From positions 40,076,237 through 40,140,236 of the forward strand of contig JAKTNV010000010.1 of the NCBI GenBank assembly GCA_022747635.1: a stretch of 64,000 bases of DNA, given 5' to 3'. Each line of letters starts with the position of its first letter. Position 1 is the first letter of the stretch. This stretch comes from Hetaerina americana (lineage: Eukaryota > Arthropoda > Insecta > Odonata > Calopterygidae). Below the pieces are notes generated by a model. The model ran no database searches, had not been told where the DNA came from, and worked only from the letters and a program-made list of their open reading frames with translations. The position numbers and the translations under genes are program-made. Shown here piece by piece: positions 25,082 through 36,283 of this stretch.

Positions 25082-25477
25082 TTAAATTCCATCCAATACT
25101 TCTGGTTTTCCATCCAATTCTAATGATGGCATGTATACGACATCAATGTAATCTTCACAAGGCTGGTAGGTCATCTGTATTTTAATTGACTCCTTTGAGG
25201 TGCGGACTGGCATTCCTGGGAAAACTAGCTGAAAACCGACTTTGAAATACGGTTTCTCGGGGTAATGCATTATTGCCCCTTTTCCAGTAAATGTTTGGAC
25301 GAAAGCATACGGGATGGGGTTTAAAAGGTGACGGGGATGCCTGGCTGCACGGAATCGCGTGGGTCCAATCATGTCTCTCGTCGCACGTCTCTCAGCACGT
25401 ATTCGGTCGCCCACGAGGCGAGTGCGCTGGACCCTCCTCTCCTTCACCTCCGCGATCCACTCCCAAACCTGTTCTCT
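25082..25477 (-). CDS. Unidentified protein-like open frame, possible exon or gene relic
   Basis: The minus strand is open for 131 codons, from just after a TGA at 25478-25480 to a TAA at 25082-25084. There is no ATG at the upstream edge; the first in-frame ATG is at 25370-25372, giving 96 codons. The upstream third is arginine-rich and lies in a GC-rich patch. The downstream part has a balanced, protein-like composition, with segments such as GKGAIMHYPEKPYFKVGFQ and KIQMTYQPCEDYIDVV and an acidic end. I do not recognise the family. No signal peptide, membrane segment or metal-binding motif is evident. A 150-codon frame on the opposite strand (25291-25743) overlaps the GC-rich half and is probably its shadow. 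It could be a terminal exon, a transposon-derived fragment or chance. Confidence 0.35.
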   Translation of the reverse strand, partial: REQVWEWIAEVKERRVQRTRLVGDRIRAERRATRDMIGPTRFRAARHPRHLLNPIPYAFVQTFTGKGAIMHYPEKPYFKVGFQLVFPGMPVRTSKESIKIQMTYQPCEDYIDVVYMPSLELDGKPEVLDGI

Positions 25478-25744
25478 TCATACGGCCATCTTTGCAGAGC
25501 GATTATTATACCCGATCCCCATGGGCAGCAGCCCTCCCTTCCTACCCCTCCGAATCGAATCCGCGCACGATACATAAAGAATCTTCGACACTGGCTAGTG
25601 ACTACATTTGGAGATGGTCCTATGAAGTTATTCATGCATATTTAACTTTTATTTTGAATTTTTTATTGATGAAAAGAAATTTTACATTTGCAAATGAAAT
25701 TCTAAATAGAGAAAGCGTGTCGATGCCGAAACGCCGAAAATAAT

Positions 25745-28577
25745 TCTACCGGTGAATAAGAGGTTTTCCTAACTCTTAAACCACTCTTACGATTTGGACC
25801 TGTTGGCGGAGATATGGTCCTAACATGAGTTTGAAATTTTTATTTTACCTGGAGGATTCCTCAACTGGGTTTAATTTATAATAATCTATTATTATTAAAC
25901 ATTTAAAAAATATTTATATTTATCCATCCACTAAAATGAACTGCAAGTACATCCAATGATCCAAATCTGGAATTCAAGCGACCACCATCGCAACTTTACT
26001 TTCAAAGTTACTCTAAATGAAAGCAGTTTCGTTTATTAATTGCTTGATTATTGAGTTCCATTATATGTATTTATAATTATTTGAAACATTAGGGGAAGAG
26101 CCAAAATTAGTCAAACCCAACCCAGCAATTTCATCAATAGTGTATATCTAGTTAATGCAAGCGTTCTGTTATATGCACCATTTTGATCCAACACGGCACC
26201 TCGGGAATGATACTAAGGATCCGAGGTTCATATCATGTTCTTGGAAAAAATATTTATTTTATGTAATGGGTTCAGCTGAAGCTTTATTCAGGCGGTACAA
26301 TTGAGGGCACAAAGCATCCTAATTTCTGTTCTAATTCGAGTAACTTCAATATATTTTGCTGTTTGTGCATACGAGTATACTCGCACTCATTAAACCCCCC
26401 TCACCCTTTTAACTCCATACGGTTGCCGTGGCTCCCTGCCCCACTGTCGCTATCATCTTCCTCCACTTGCTCTGAATGGAGAGGAGAGAATCGTCCGAGG
26501 ACGTGACCGGAATGCTCCGAGTCATTGCGTTTCATGCTCGATGAAAAGGCGCACCCGCACATTTAGTGTCCGAAGCGATACGCATGCCGCCGACAGCTGA
26601 AGAACAGATACTGCGGGGAGAAAGAGAAGATATGAGTCCATCTATATTTTCTTCTTTTTCGTTTCTCGCAGTTGCGCGTGCCTCAATTTGTCATCAGCAG
26701 GCCACTCTACTCCCATTGGTTATGGAACAACTGTATTTGGTCATCGAAATGCCAGTGTACGTTAATGAGGCTCAGAGAGGATATAATGCCTCATTACAAG
26801 TTTAAATACAGGCATGCACAAGGAGTTTAGTCTATTGAATGCAGTAGCACATTGATTGCACTTGTGGATAAATGAAGTTAACCTACGACTCTTAAGATAG
26901 GGGATTTGAAGTTGGTGGACACAAAGTTAGCCCTATTATTATTATTATTAACTGAATTGTTTTTTCCATTATTATGTTCTTTGAAACCACATTGTTATAG
27001 AAGAGGAATATGCTGAAAGCGGCTTGGCTTCCGACTTTTACAAATAAATTTTAAGGACTCATTTACAAGTTCCTATGCGTCTCAGTTAACGTATATCTGC
27101 CATCGCCGCTTGATCCCACGTGCGTGTGGGAATTACGGAAGGGAGAACACACTTCAGATACTGAACTACCATTCCGAATGAAGAGCATCAGTCGTCTGCA
27201 AAAAAGTCAGCTTTTCGTTATATAGGAAACCTTATATCAGAAAGGGTATTTGGCATCCCCAAATCACAATAGTATTTAAACTACGACCATTGCATGCGCG
27301 AAAAATTTATTTGTATCCAGATCCTTGGTATATTATGGAATTTCACTTATTCATATCTCTGATAAGATGCTGTTTGAGAGCTAGTTTTGTACTAAAATAA
27401 ATAGTAATGCCATTATAGCAATGTAACATCGTGAAATACAGGTATATGCGTGAAAGATGCAATAGACTTTGTGGTTGATTCATAAAAGGGCCGATGAGGT
27501 TTCGGTAAGAACTATATCAGATCTGCAGCAATAGTTAAGAGTGATTTATCAAAATTTTTATATGTATACCATGTAAACTTTAGTAGGACAAAATAATTAA
27601 TAAGAATATATGCTCACCAATTTTATTCTATTGAAGTTGGTTTGGGCCCGTTTTTTTCTTTAAACTGGGAAGATCGCTTCCTAGGCAGAGACCATTGTGA
27701 AGCAGCAGTTGGCAAACGACGTAATCCGCAACAGTTTAAAATTACACAACAATGAGTATTCCTTATCCAGAAGAGGTATTTTTACTTTTAATATACATTA
27801 TTTCCTACTAATGAAATGTTAAAATATTACCTAACTGCCAAGGTGATGCGAGAATCTAAGGGGATTAACGCACCATTACATTGGTTACGTTGACTCCTTA
27901 ATAACCGATGGCTATCTCTTTGTATGCACTCTATTGTAAATTAAAATTAATCATACCCTTTCGCTGCCTATCGCAAATCCTTCAGAGATAACTTCAAACA
28001 ATAGAATAGGTGAAGTGAATTCTTTTGAAGTGAATGACTTTTACCAGCTACAAAATAGTTTTTCTGTCAGTTTCTTGTATTTTCAGTAGTACTCTTTTAT
28101 GTTCCTGTGATACTTTCCAGTGAAGTGGAGAGATCAAATCACTAACTCGTCCATCGGAGGAGGCATTACTGTCGTTGTTCCATAAGAAAAGGCTCCATGA
28201 CATCGAGTTTTTCTATCTATCTTTCCTTTTCTTTCTACTCTCTCTCTCTCTCTCATACCCTTAATGGTTCAATGATTCAAATAACCTTGGAAATCGCAAA
28301 TCCTGCCGTAGAACACCAGAATTCAACTGGTGGAGTAATGAGCATTACACGTTCGAATTACAAGGTCATTTGGTCTCGCTCTAAGATAATCTAAATTTTC
28401 GATTCTAAATGCACGAAAAAAAAATTGTTTCGGAACTCCGTCCTGTTAAAATCATGGAATTATTCCCTGCTCTCCGTGCGGCGAGTTTTGTGAACTTGAA
28501 TGCAGTTTGCGGGCGCTAATGTCTCCCGAGAGTCGCCTTATCGAGGTGGCGCAATGCGGCAAACTGTCTTCTAACCT
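25745..28577. other. Non-coding, nothing recognised apart from short repeats
   Basis: A (ATT)n run lies near 26935-26950 and a (CT)8 run near 28236-28253. A 26400-26640 segment is GC-richer and holds part of a 79-codon frame (26566-26805) with no motif. A weak tRNA-like stretch near 26195-26250 was not judged sufficient for a call. Confidence 0.4.
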
Positions 28578-28881
28578 TCACGGAAGCTCCTCAAACGCTC
28601 GATTTGCTTTCGCTGAGGAATCTCTGCCGGCAAGTCATTTGACGATAACATTTTATTTTATCGCCATCCCTTTCACAATCACTGACCTTTGTCAGGAGCC
28701 AAACATAAAATAATAGCTTGAAATCGGAAAATGAAATCTGAGGCGATAATGTGCGACCTACTTGTCTTTCTTAAAAGATAGTGGAGAGTGATTTTCGCCT
28801 TCACGTAAAAAATACTTTACGACGTGTATGAAATACTTTATTCAATTCGAATTATTGCGGTGAGATTGAGCTTTAAATACG
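28578..28881. repeat. Tandem duplication, copy 1
   Basis: Begins with CACGGAAGCTCCTCAAACG and ends with GAGCTTTAAATACGCCA. Internal landmarks in order are CGATTTGCTTTCGCTGA, AATCTCTGCC, GACGATAACAT, CTTTCACAATCACTGA, TGTCAGGAGCCAA, ATCTGAGGCGATAAT, AAAGATAGT, ACTTTACG and GGTGAGATTG. The copy at 28882-29214 has the same landmarks in the same order. Neither carries an open frame of note. Confidence 0.9.
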
Positions 28882-29214
28882 CCACGGAGGCTCCTCAAAA
28901 GTTCGATTTGCTCTCGCTGATTAATCTCTGCCAGCGAATAATTTGGCGATAACATGTTAACATTTACAATGAAATTTTTACTCTCCATCTCTTTCACAAT
29001 TACTGAGCTCTGTCAGGAGCCAATCATAAGGAAATGAAATCTGTAAATCTGATATCTGAAATCAGGAAAGCAAATCTGAGGTGATAATTTGCGACATGCT
29101 CGTCTATCTTAAATGATAGTAGAGTATTTTCCAACTTCAAGTAAAAATTACTTTACGTTATACAATTCTGGGTTCAGCTTGAATTATTTAGGTGAGATTG
29201 GGCTTAAAATATGC
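28882..29214. repeat. Tandem duplication, copy 2
   Basis: Directly abuts copy 1 and repeats its landmark order, from CACGGAGGCTCCTCAAAAG to GGGCTTAAAATATGCCA. It has insertions near 28960-28985 and 29040-29070, where an extra AAATCTG-type motif appears. Divergence is clear, so the duplication is old. No third copy was seen on either side. The unit is unlike the SINE and LINE relics in the window. Confidence 0.9.
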
Positions 29215-32200
29215 CAACACAAATCTGTCATCTACAACGCTTAACTGGCCTAGTCGGGATTGTCGAATACGAGTCAGTTCCCTCGAATATTTCACCTGTG
29301 TGATAGCAGTGTCATGGCATCTATCCCTTCTTATATCATTGGGTGCCATTCAACTCATTAGCGCTAAATTTAAATCCATACGAGTGCGAACCATTGGCCC
29401 AATGGTAAATAATGTATACGATACGTTCTGATAAATATAAATGTCTTTCAGATTACTATTCACAAGGAAATAGAGTGTATTTTATCATGGGTAAATTTTT
29501 CATTACATTACATTCATTCAATGGGATGAGGGCGTCTAAATGAAGTGTACCATGGAGTAACAACAGCTGCATTGCTTCCGAAAGATGGCGTGAATATTAT
29601 GCTAAAGGTACCTATAGCGAATATTTTATCTGATACTCTGCGGAAATAATTCTTTTTCACGGAAGTCTATGGAGGACGATAAAAGGTTTGAATAAGAGTT
29701 GAATTAAAATAAAGTCATTCTGAATTTGAAGATATTATTTGTCAGTCATTATCTGGCTGATATGAAATTCATATTTGATGATTAACATCTCCAGAGACGT
29801 AATCGTTTTGTGCTGCGAGTAATTGATCATAAATCTACTACTTTTTCGAATCATTGATCACAACTTGGACTCGTTGGCTTTGTTAGAGTCAACGATGACT
29901 ATGCCCATGTGAGAATGAATTGAAATGCCGAATTCTCATCTTTTGTCGTCTTCTTGAATGATACTTTAAATCCTGAAATTATTGTTTCAATAATATTTAT
30001 CAAGCCAACAACAATTTAGTGTGGAAAAGGTTAAGCGTAGGACACAGAATGCAAGTATTGTTCTTGAATTTATGAACTAAGCGGTCCGGCATATAATTTT
30101 TAGCCATTATGAGTCATGGGTGGGTATAAGACGCCTTTATTTTTCGTTTATTTCATATGTTTAATTTCCCTTTCACTCTGAAATAATTTGTCGTTTCAGT
30201 TTTGTTCAGTGTGATGCCACGTTATGAATTAATGGCTTAAAAATATTTCATACAATTCAGCACTTTCCTCGTCTTCCTTGTGCTCTTCTTGTTAATTCGC
30301 CACATGGCAATTTGTAGTGCTAAGGTTTAGTGATGGAACTAACCGGGAGCACGGGTTTTTTTTAAAGAGCGATGCTTCACATCGATTTGTGTGAAGACTT
30401 CAATGTGTCTTCTCTGAAAATATAATAAGGTATTTATTTTCCTGAGGCTGTGTGAAATAAAAACAGATTCGAATAATAAAACCCTCCTAAGAAGTATAGT
30501 AATAGATTAATTTTTTTATGCTTTCATTTTTTAATTTTACTGTATCGTCCCTTTATCTTATTGACTCCATTCTTTGAAATATGGAAAAGACAAAATTGGC
30601 ATTAAAGAAATTAGTGAGTGTAATTATAAGATAAATGAACGCGCCAAATAATGATTTTCTGCATGGGAGAAGTTGTTTGACGACTACAACAACATAGGAA
30701 TACAGGCAGACTCTTAACGAGGCCAAATAACACCTTTGTATAAATGGCCGTGAGAATGAGTGAAAGGATATCATGCCTACGAATTCTGCTAATCTTTTAT
30801 GAGTGAAGACTATGACTAGAGAAACAAGTTTTTTCACAGCTACCTTAATGTAAGTATTTATCATGCTCGGAGAATTTAATTCGGAAGAGCATCTCCAGAT
30901 TCTGCGTAGTTATCTTAGAGCGAAATTATAGTTGTTTTCTGTTGTTGTGAGTGCTCTCATTTTCACGTTTTCGACCGGATGCAAATCTCGAAGTTGAGTC
31001 AACGCGTTGGGTTTGCCGTTGGTAAACTTTCTTGGCGGGGAGAGTATAGGGAACGCTTCCTTGACCCCAAAAATAAATCATGACCACGCTATGACTTTGG
31101 CATTACGAAACCGAAAAGAGTAACCACCTCTTTGCGGTTCGAGTGCGGAGAAGGAGAAAATGGTGAACCAGTACAGAGGGGTTTGAAGGGAAGTGCGAAG
31201 GAACAAGGAAATGGTTGAGAAAAACTCTGCAAGATTACTGCTGGGAAAGTAATACTATTTATAATATAATTTTTCCCACCCAGAGAACCCACCTTTTATT
31301 ACAAAAGTAAAAATAGCACGTATCTTGCCTTTCCTTCAGTGTGACTCTAATTTTTTACGCTCCCAAGTTTCGGGAGTAGTTTTAAGTTCCCTAATGATCT
31401 AATGATTGATAACAAGTGTGCTTAATGGTTTTGCACACCACTGCGTACTCTTGTTTCAGTTCTCGGATTCGATAGGATTTTGGAGAACACTCCACACGTA
31501 GGCGATATATCCCATAAGTTCTATTCATTTCCATGCATCTTAGCATTTCATTCTCTATATTTTGTTTTGTTTTCGGACTTCCTTTACATTTCTACAATTT
31601 ATTTTGTCCTTATAAGAGCTTTAGGAAACACTGTAGGTTCAGTAATATTTCTCTTCCCACTAATAATGTTTTCAAGATAATTTTCCTATGCACATTTTTA
31701 TCTCACTAAGCTAAACATTCATTAACATCTCTGTGAGTGCTTGTTATTTCAACATACCAGTTTACCCGGATGATCTCTTGGGGATCTGGCCCTTTTGTTT
31801 GTTATGAAATTTATACTTTTGCCTAGATATTATTTAACATGTATGACTAATTTTAAACTTAAAAAATTATACTCTGCTCGCAGAATCGTGTGATAGTAAT
31901 CTCAAAGCATCCGTTCTTTGTTCTGAAAGCATCTTTTATTCGAGGTAAAGATAGAAATACTTACCTCGAACATACCTGGCGATTGTGGCCGAAATTCTCA
32001 TTTCTTTCTTCGTTATCGAAGTACGAGTTATTCTCGTATAAAATGTAAGCTAATCACGAGTAGTCAAGTTTCTGGCAGAATCAATGTTAGAAGAATGGAG
32101 TGAATATGAATCACAAAAAAAAGATTAGACTCTATAGAAGTAGGAAGGAAACATACAGTTATTACGGAATTAATTAAATTGGGTTGTCATGATTTGCATA

Positions 32201-35200
32201 ATAGGGTAGAATATTGACGAAAATTCACGACCGGCAGCCGAAGTAAAGACGCAGAGAGAGTTAAATTGTTATTCTGAATCGTCTGACACTGTGCTACAGA
32301 AACTTGTTCTTTGAGGAAGAGAATAGATAGGAGGATTTTGACTTACAATTCAGGAGAAGAAGTGTGATATAAACTGAATAAATGGGGAAAAACAAAGAAG
32401 TTATCAATAGAGTTGAGGAGTATAGTGGCGAAGGAAATAGAAGAAAGACAAAAAGTGGATGGTGGAGAAAAGGATTAATAGGGAGTGGGGTGTTTAAGAC
32501 TATTGAAGACGTCTTATCTGATATTTTCTGGACAGAGACCAACAGATAAGTAGAGAAGGAAAAAAATATAAGACTATATGGATGGCCTAAACGGAGATGG
32601 AAACAGAGAAGCCAGCGGGAGACAAACAATGATTCGAGGGAATGATTTCTATGGAAAAGCAAACGGCAAAGCCAGAATCAAAAGGACAAAATGCAAGGAA
32701 GTTGGTACAGACAGTTTGTTTGGGAAGAGACTTCGTTGTCGATAAATATGTTCTTATCGCGAAATTTCGTCTGATGTTGAAATTACTTTCTATTATATCC
32801 TTTTTTTAACCGATGTAAAGGTTGTATTGAGATTAATATTTGGGAAGATATTTTGCCGAACAATTTTGTTATTGAGGGCTTATTTTCAAATTTCACTCTC
32901 ATAAACACTCTATGATAGACCAATAGTTCAAAACTCTGCTTCAACATTAAATTAAGTGAAAAAGATTAAGAATACTTTACATTTGAACGGAATGAAAAAT
33001 GTTGATTTGCTTTGATAAAAATGTTTCAATAAGTCTACAGACTAGGCAAGTTTTGGAATGATATTTAATCACTGAAGTAAACCATTTCAAAAAAATGAAG
33101 AATGTTGCTCACTCGACCCTTGTTACAGGTATAATTTGTTCCCAGAAGGAATCAGTACTCAAGACCCATTAGTATCTGTGGTTCTTAGAAGTGCTCCCAG
33201 GGTTTGAGCCTTTGCGACATTAGGAGTCGTGGCCATCTTCTTACGTCCCGCTTTTATTTGCTTTCTTGCTATTGCTGGGTGACGAGGTTTGTTTGCTGCC
33301 CCAATTTCCGCTTTCGGTGCAATCGGAGAAAGCGAAAGGGGCGACTTGTTGTCGTACAACGGAGCCGGAAGACCGTTTCAACAAGTTATTTGCTTCCGAA
33401 TGGATTCGAGGCCTAAGAACTTTGGGAAGAGATTGCCAACCTCATTGGACCTGGGCCCTCACCCTGCAACTCCTTCGCCGTGATGTTAGATTACGCTAGT
33501 AATGGGTGGGAGAGGTGATTATTGGGGAAGAGTGGATTCGTAAGGTGGGGAATGTCTATTGTACTAATGGGCCCGCGTCTGTAAATGGATCGCTTTAGAG
33601 TCTTTGGACTCTCTTCTACCAGAATTCTGAAGGAATGAACTTAAATCGGTTCGGGATCGGTAAAAGAAAACAAATAAGTTATTTTGATGGGATAATTGAA
33701 GGATTCACTTATTTAGGGAAAATAAATATTGAAAGGGGATTTTTACAATTACAGATTTGGGCAGGTGGTGAATGGTGATACAGGAGAGGTTGATTGTTTG
33801 GGGAAATAATATGATGATAAAATGTGGGAACAGTTTTTTTTATTTAGACGACATGCGCTCTGCAAAGGTCTTTTTTTTGCAAAGATTTCAATAACTTTTT
33901 CGAATTTGCATCTATAGTCATCCATAGTAGTTAAATTTTCACCAAGATAATACTTGAAACTAAGATTTACTACCCAACCATTACGAAACAGCTACATTCC
34001 GTAATCCAGCGGCCTACTCCATTTTCAATTTTCAAGTCTTAATCATCAGAATGAGATGAAATTTCCTTTAACCGGCGGTGTTTCGTTTTCCCCATTATTT
34101 GTAAAATACTATACATTTCCAGATGTTCGTGTAAAGTTATCTTTCATTGAATTTTTCCTTTATTATTAATGCGCCACGCACTTAGCATCGTTTTAATCTT
34201 TGCATCACAAAGTATTGAAAATTTCAACCTTTTGGTGAACAATTGAATATGCTGACGGCAGTCACTAGCGCTTATGAGAATGAGATTGGGAAATTTATTA
34301 ATTTTATTTCCCTGTGGATTTTACGTCCATATTTATCAATATTTTTAGAAAAACCTTTATTTTCATTTCCTAATTCTGGTTTGAATACGAGTATCAGTGC
34401 GAGGAAAGAAGAGTCTCCACTTCCGAAACACATCCTAGGAATTTTCCAGCTCTTCATAAATATATTTTCCAGCCGCCCGATAAAGGAGTACGAACAAATA
34501 TTTTGAAAAGTTTAGATAATATTAGTCTTACAATAGCGTTGTTAATATAAAATTCCTTCATGTATTTCTTTGCCTTACCAAACTATATATTGATTAGCCT
34601 GCCTACACATCGATGTTCTTTGCAAATCAAAAATGTGGCATAGTGTTGCTGCATTCTCGTTCCTGGTCGACATAACTTATGCTGACGCAGGCTTTGATAA
34701 TCTGATCCAAACGGTTTTTATTTTGTTTTCCTCTCGGAGGGAATCGCATGTACTCATAGCATGGATGATGATAAATCGGACTCGCACACTCGCCGATGCT
34801 GGTCTAATTTCCACTCCCTAGCCCACAGTGCGTGATGGCTTATGTCAAGAGCGTCCCCGACCACCATCGCTGCTGATAACTACATTTCCTCCCCTTCGTG
34901 ATGGTGAAGGAGTGAAAGAGAAATTGAGATGGATGAAGTGCCGGGCTGGTGCTTCGGAGGACTGACTCATTATGTTTGGAGTTTGGGGAAATGGCCGCAA
35001 GGGCAAGGGAATGGAAGAGGGGATTGGATTTCGATTCGAGGGAGGATCATATGCGTCGTAAAGAGGAGGAAGTGATCGGGCGGAAGGGCTCGTGCATCGT
35101 TAACGCGCGCCCTTGCTTTGCCTCTGTGCTTAGCTTTCGATTCCCCGGGGCTCGCATGGCAACTTGTTTCATTCCATCACGCTCTCTCCATCTGCCTCTC

Positions 35201-35201
35201 T

Positions 35202-35205
<4 letters not shown>
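29215..35205. other. Long stretch with no supported gene
   Basis: Mostly AT-rich. A purine-rich plus strand runs through about 32280-32700, which makes a hydrophobic 122-codon minus-strand frame (32294-32662) that I treat as compositional. About 33150-33500 is GC-richer, with overlapping frames on both strands and no domain. About 34850-35200 is again GC-richer. None shows a recognisable exon. Confidence 0.4.

Positions 35206-35242
<37 letters not shown>
35206..35242. repeat. (CT)n(CA)n microsatellite
   Basis: About 13 CT units followed directly by about five CA units. Confidence 0.95.
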
Positions 35243-35243
<1 letters not shown>

Positions 35244-35627
35244 GACTCCCTCCTTGTTTCTACTAATTCCCACGACTGAAATTGGCAATAATACAGGGCT
35301 TCAATTTCATCATCTTTCCCATTGCAGAAACTTCATTTAGATGTAAATCCACCCAACGGAGCGAAGTCGACACGGTCGCCTAAAGGCGTTGCGAAGAACT
35401 TCAGGAATTACAAGATGAAAGGATGCTCAGCAATGGTTATTTCTAGGTATTTTCGTAACTAAGGCAAAAAAATACTTGGTGGCTTAGAGACTGTTATATT
35501 TCCCGAGCAATTCGATTTCGCCTATATACGAGGGTCATCCGGAAAGTAGTACCCGTTCGTGAAATAAAGACACAAAAGTAAATATTAACAAACATAAAAA
35601 ATTTTATTTGAAAGAGGATACTTTAAA

Positions 35628-35739
35628 CTACTTCTCAACATAATCTCCAAGCAAATTAAGGCATTTGTCATAACGTGTGACAAGTTTCTGTATTCCTGCT
35701 GCATAGTCCTTCGCCGCCAGCTCATTGAGATACGCGAGG
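35628..35739 (-). pseudogene. Mariner transposase, C-terminal remnant (copy 1)
   Basis: Past the deletion junction, a different frame encodes AAKDYAAGIQKLVTRYDKC followed by LNLLGDYVEK and a stop. This matches the usual mariner C-terminus, where a block like FYRxGIxKLxxRWxKC is followed by GDYVEK. The frame is open further upstream (to 35840), but that part is only a shadow of the N-terminal frame. The junction lies about 35730-35742, just after the codons for CARWVPR. Confidence 0.8.
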
Positions 35740-36129
35740 GACCCATCTTGCACAAATTTTTGCATAATGCAGATGGTGTTTAACAATTTCATGAACAATT
35801 GTTCGAGAAACATTGGGAAAATGCTCACAGATGTCATCAATTGTGACGCGCCGATCGTTCCTCACGAATTCGTCAACTGAGCTCACCAGTTGGTCTGTAA
35901 TGACAGACGGTCTCTCCGAACGCTCATCGTCGTGTGTGTTCCCCCTCCCCATGTTGAAGTTGCGACACCACCGCCGAACAGACGACTCGTCCATTACATT
36001 GTCTCCATACACCTCCTTTAATTGGCGATGAATATCACATGGGCGAACGTTTCTTGCATTGAGGAATTTAATCACTGCCCTCACTTCACAACTGGCGGCG
36101 TTCTCAATTTTTTTAAACATTGTAAACAA
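35722..36129 (-). pseudogene. Mariner transposase, N-terminal HTH domain (copy 1)
   Basis: A 135-codon frame starts at an ATG 120 bp inside the 5' inverted repeat. Residues about 14-60 form the first helix-turn-helix region (VRAVIKFLNARNVRPCDIHR, then an SSVRRWCRNF helix). Next come the acidic linker HDDERS and the second HTH at about residues 85-120 (VTIDDICEHFPNVSRTIVHE). It then reads CARWVPR, the conserved block before the catalytic domain, and ends three codons later at a frameshifting deletion. No catalytic Asp is encoded. If expressed, it would be a DNA-binding fragment able to contact the terminal repeats. Copy 1 has Glu where the conserved linker GRP glycine lies; copy 2 keeps Gly. 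Confidence 0.88.
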
Positions 36130-36283
36130 TCACAGAAACAACACAGGCAATGCTAGCGTCACGCAACTTGGCTCAGAGAAGGCAGACAAGCCACTGAAGC
36201 TATCTGACCTCGTCCAGCGGCTACTCGCGTCGTCAGCACTTCATGCGGCACGAACGGGTACTACTTTCCGGATGACCCTCGTA

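Larger units (their letters stand above)
35529..36281 (-). mobile_element. Non-autonomous mariner, 753 bp, copy 1
   Basis: The element is bounded by perfect 33-bp inverted terminal repeats starting CGAGGGTCATCCGG (35529-35561 and 36249-36281). It is flanked by TA on both sides (35527-35528 and 36282-36283), the target-site duplication expected of Tc1/mariner. The interior, read on the minus strand, encodes the transposase N-terminus and the extreme C-terminus but lacks the catalytic domain. Autonomous mariners are usually near 1.3 kb with a transposase of about 345 residues, so roughly 500-600 bp is missing. The copy at 51710-52462 has identical length and the same deletion, and I count about five substitutions between them. 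Mobility would need a transposase supplied in trans. Confidence 0.92.

Noticed and set aside
31960..31985. A minus-strand splice donor (GAGGTAAGTAT)
   Set aside because: A donor-like 9-mer without a pyrimidine tract or open exon upstream; expected by chance.
32294..32662. A 122-codon minus-strand frame
   Set aside because: It is produced by purine bias on the other strand; no domain, and the composition is dominated by S, L and F.
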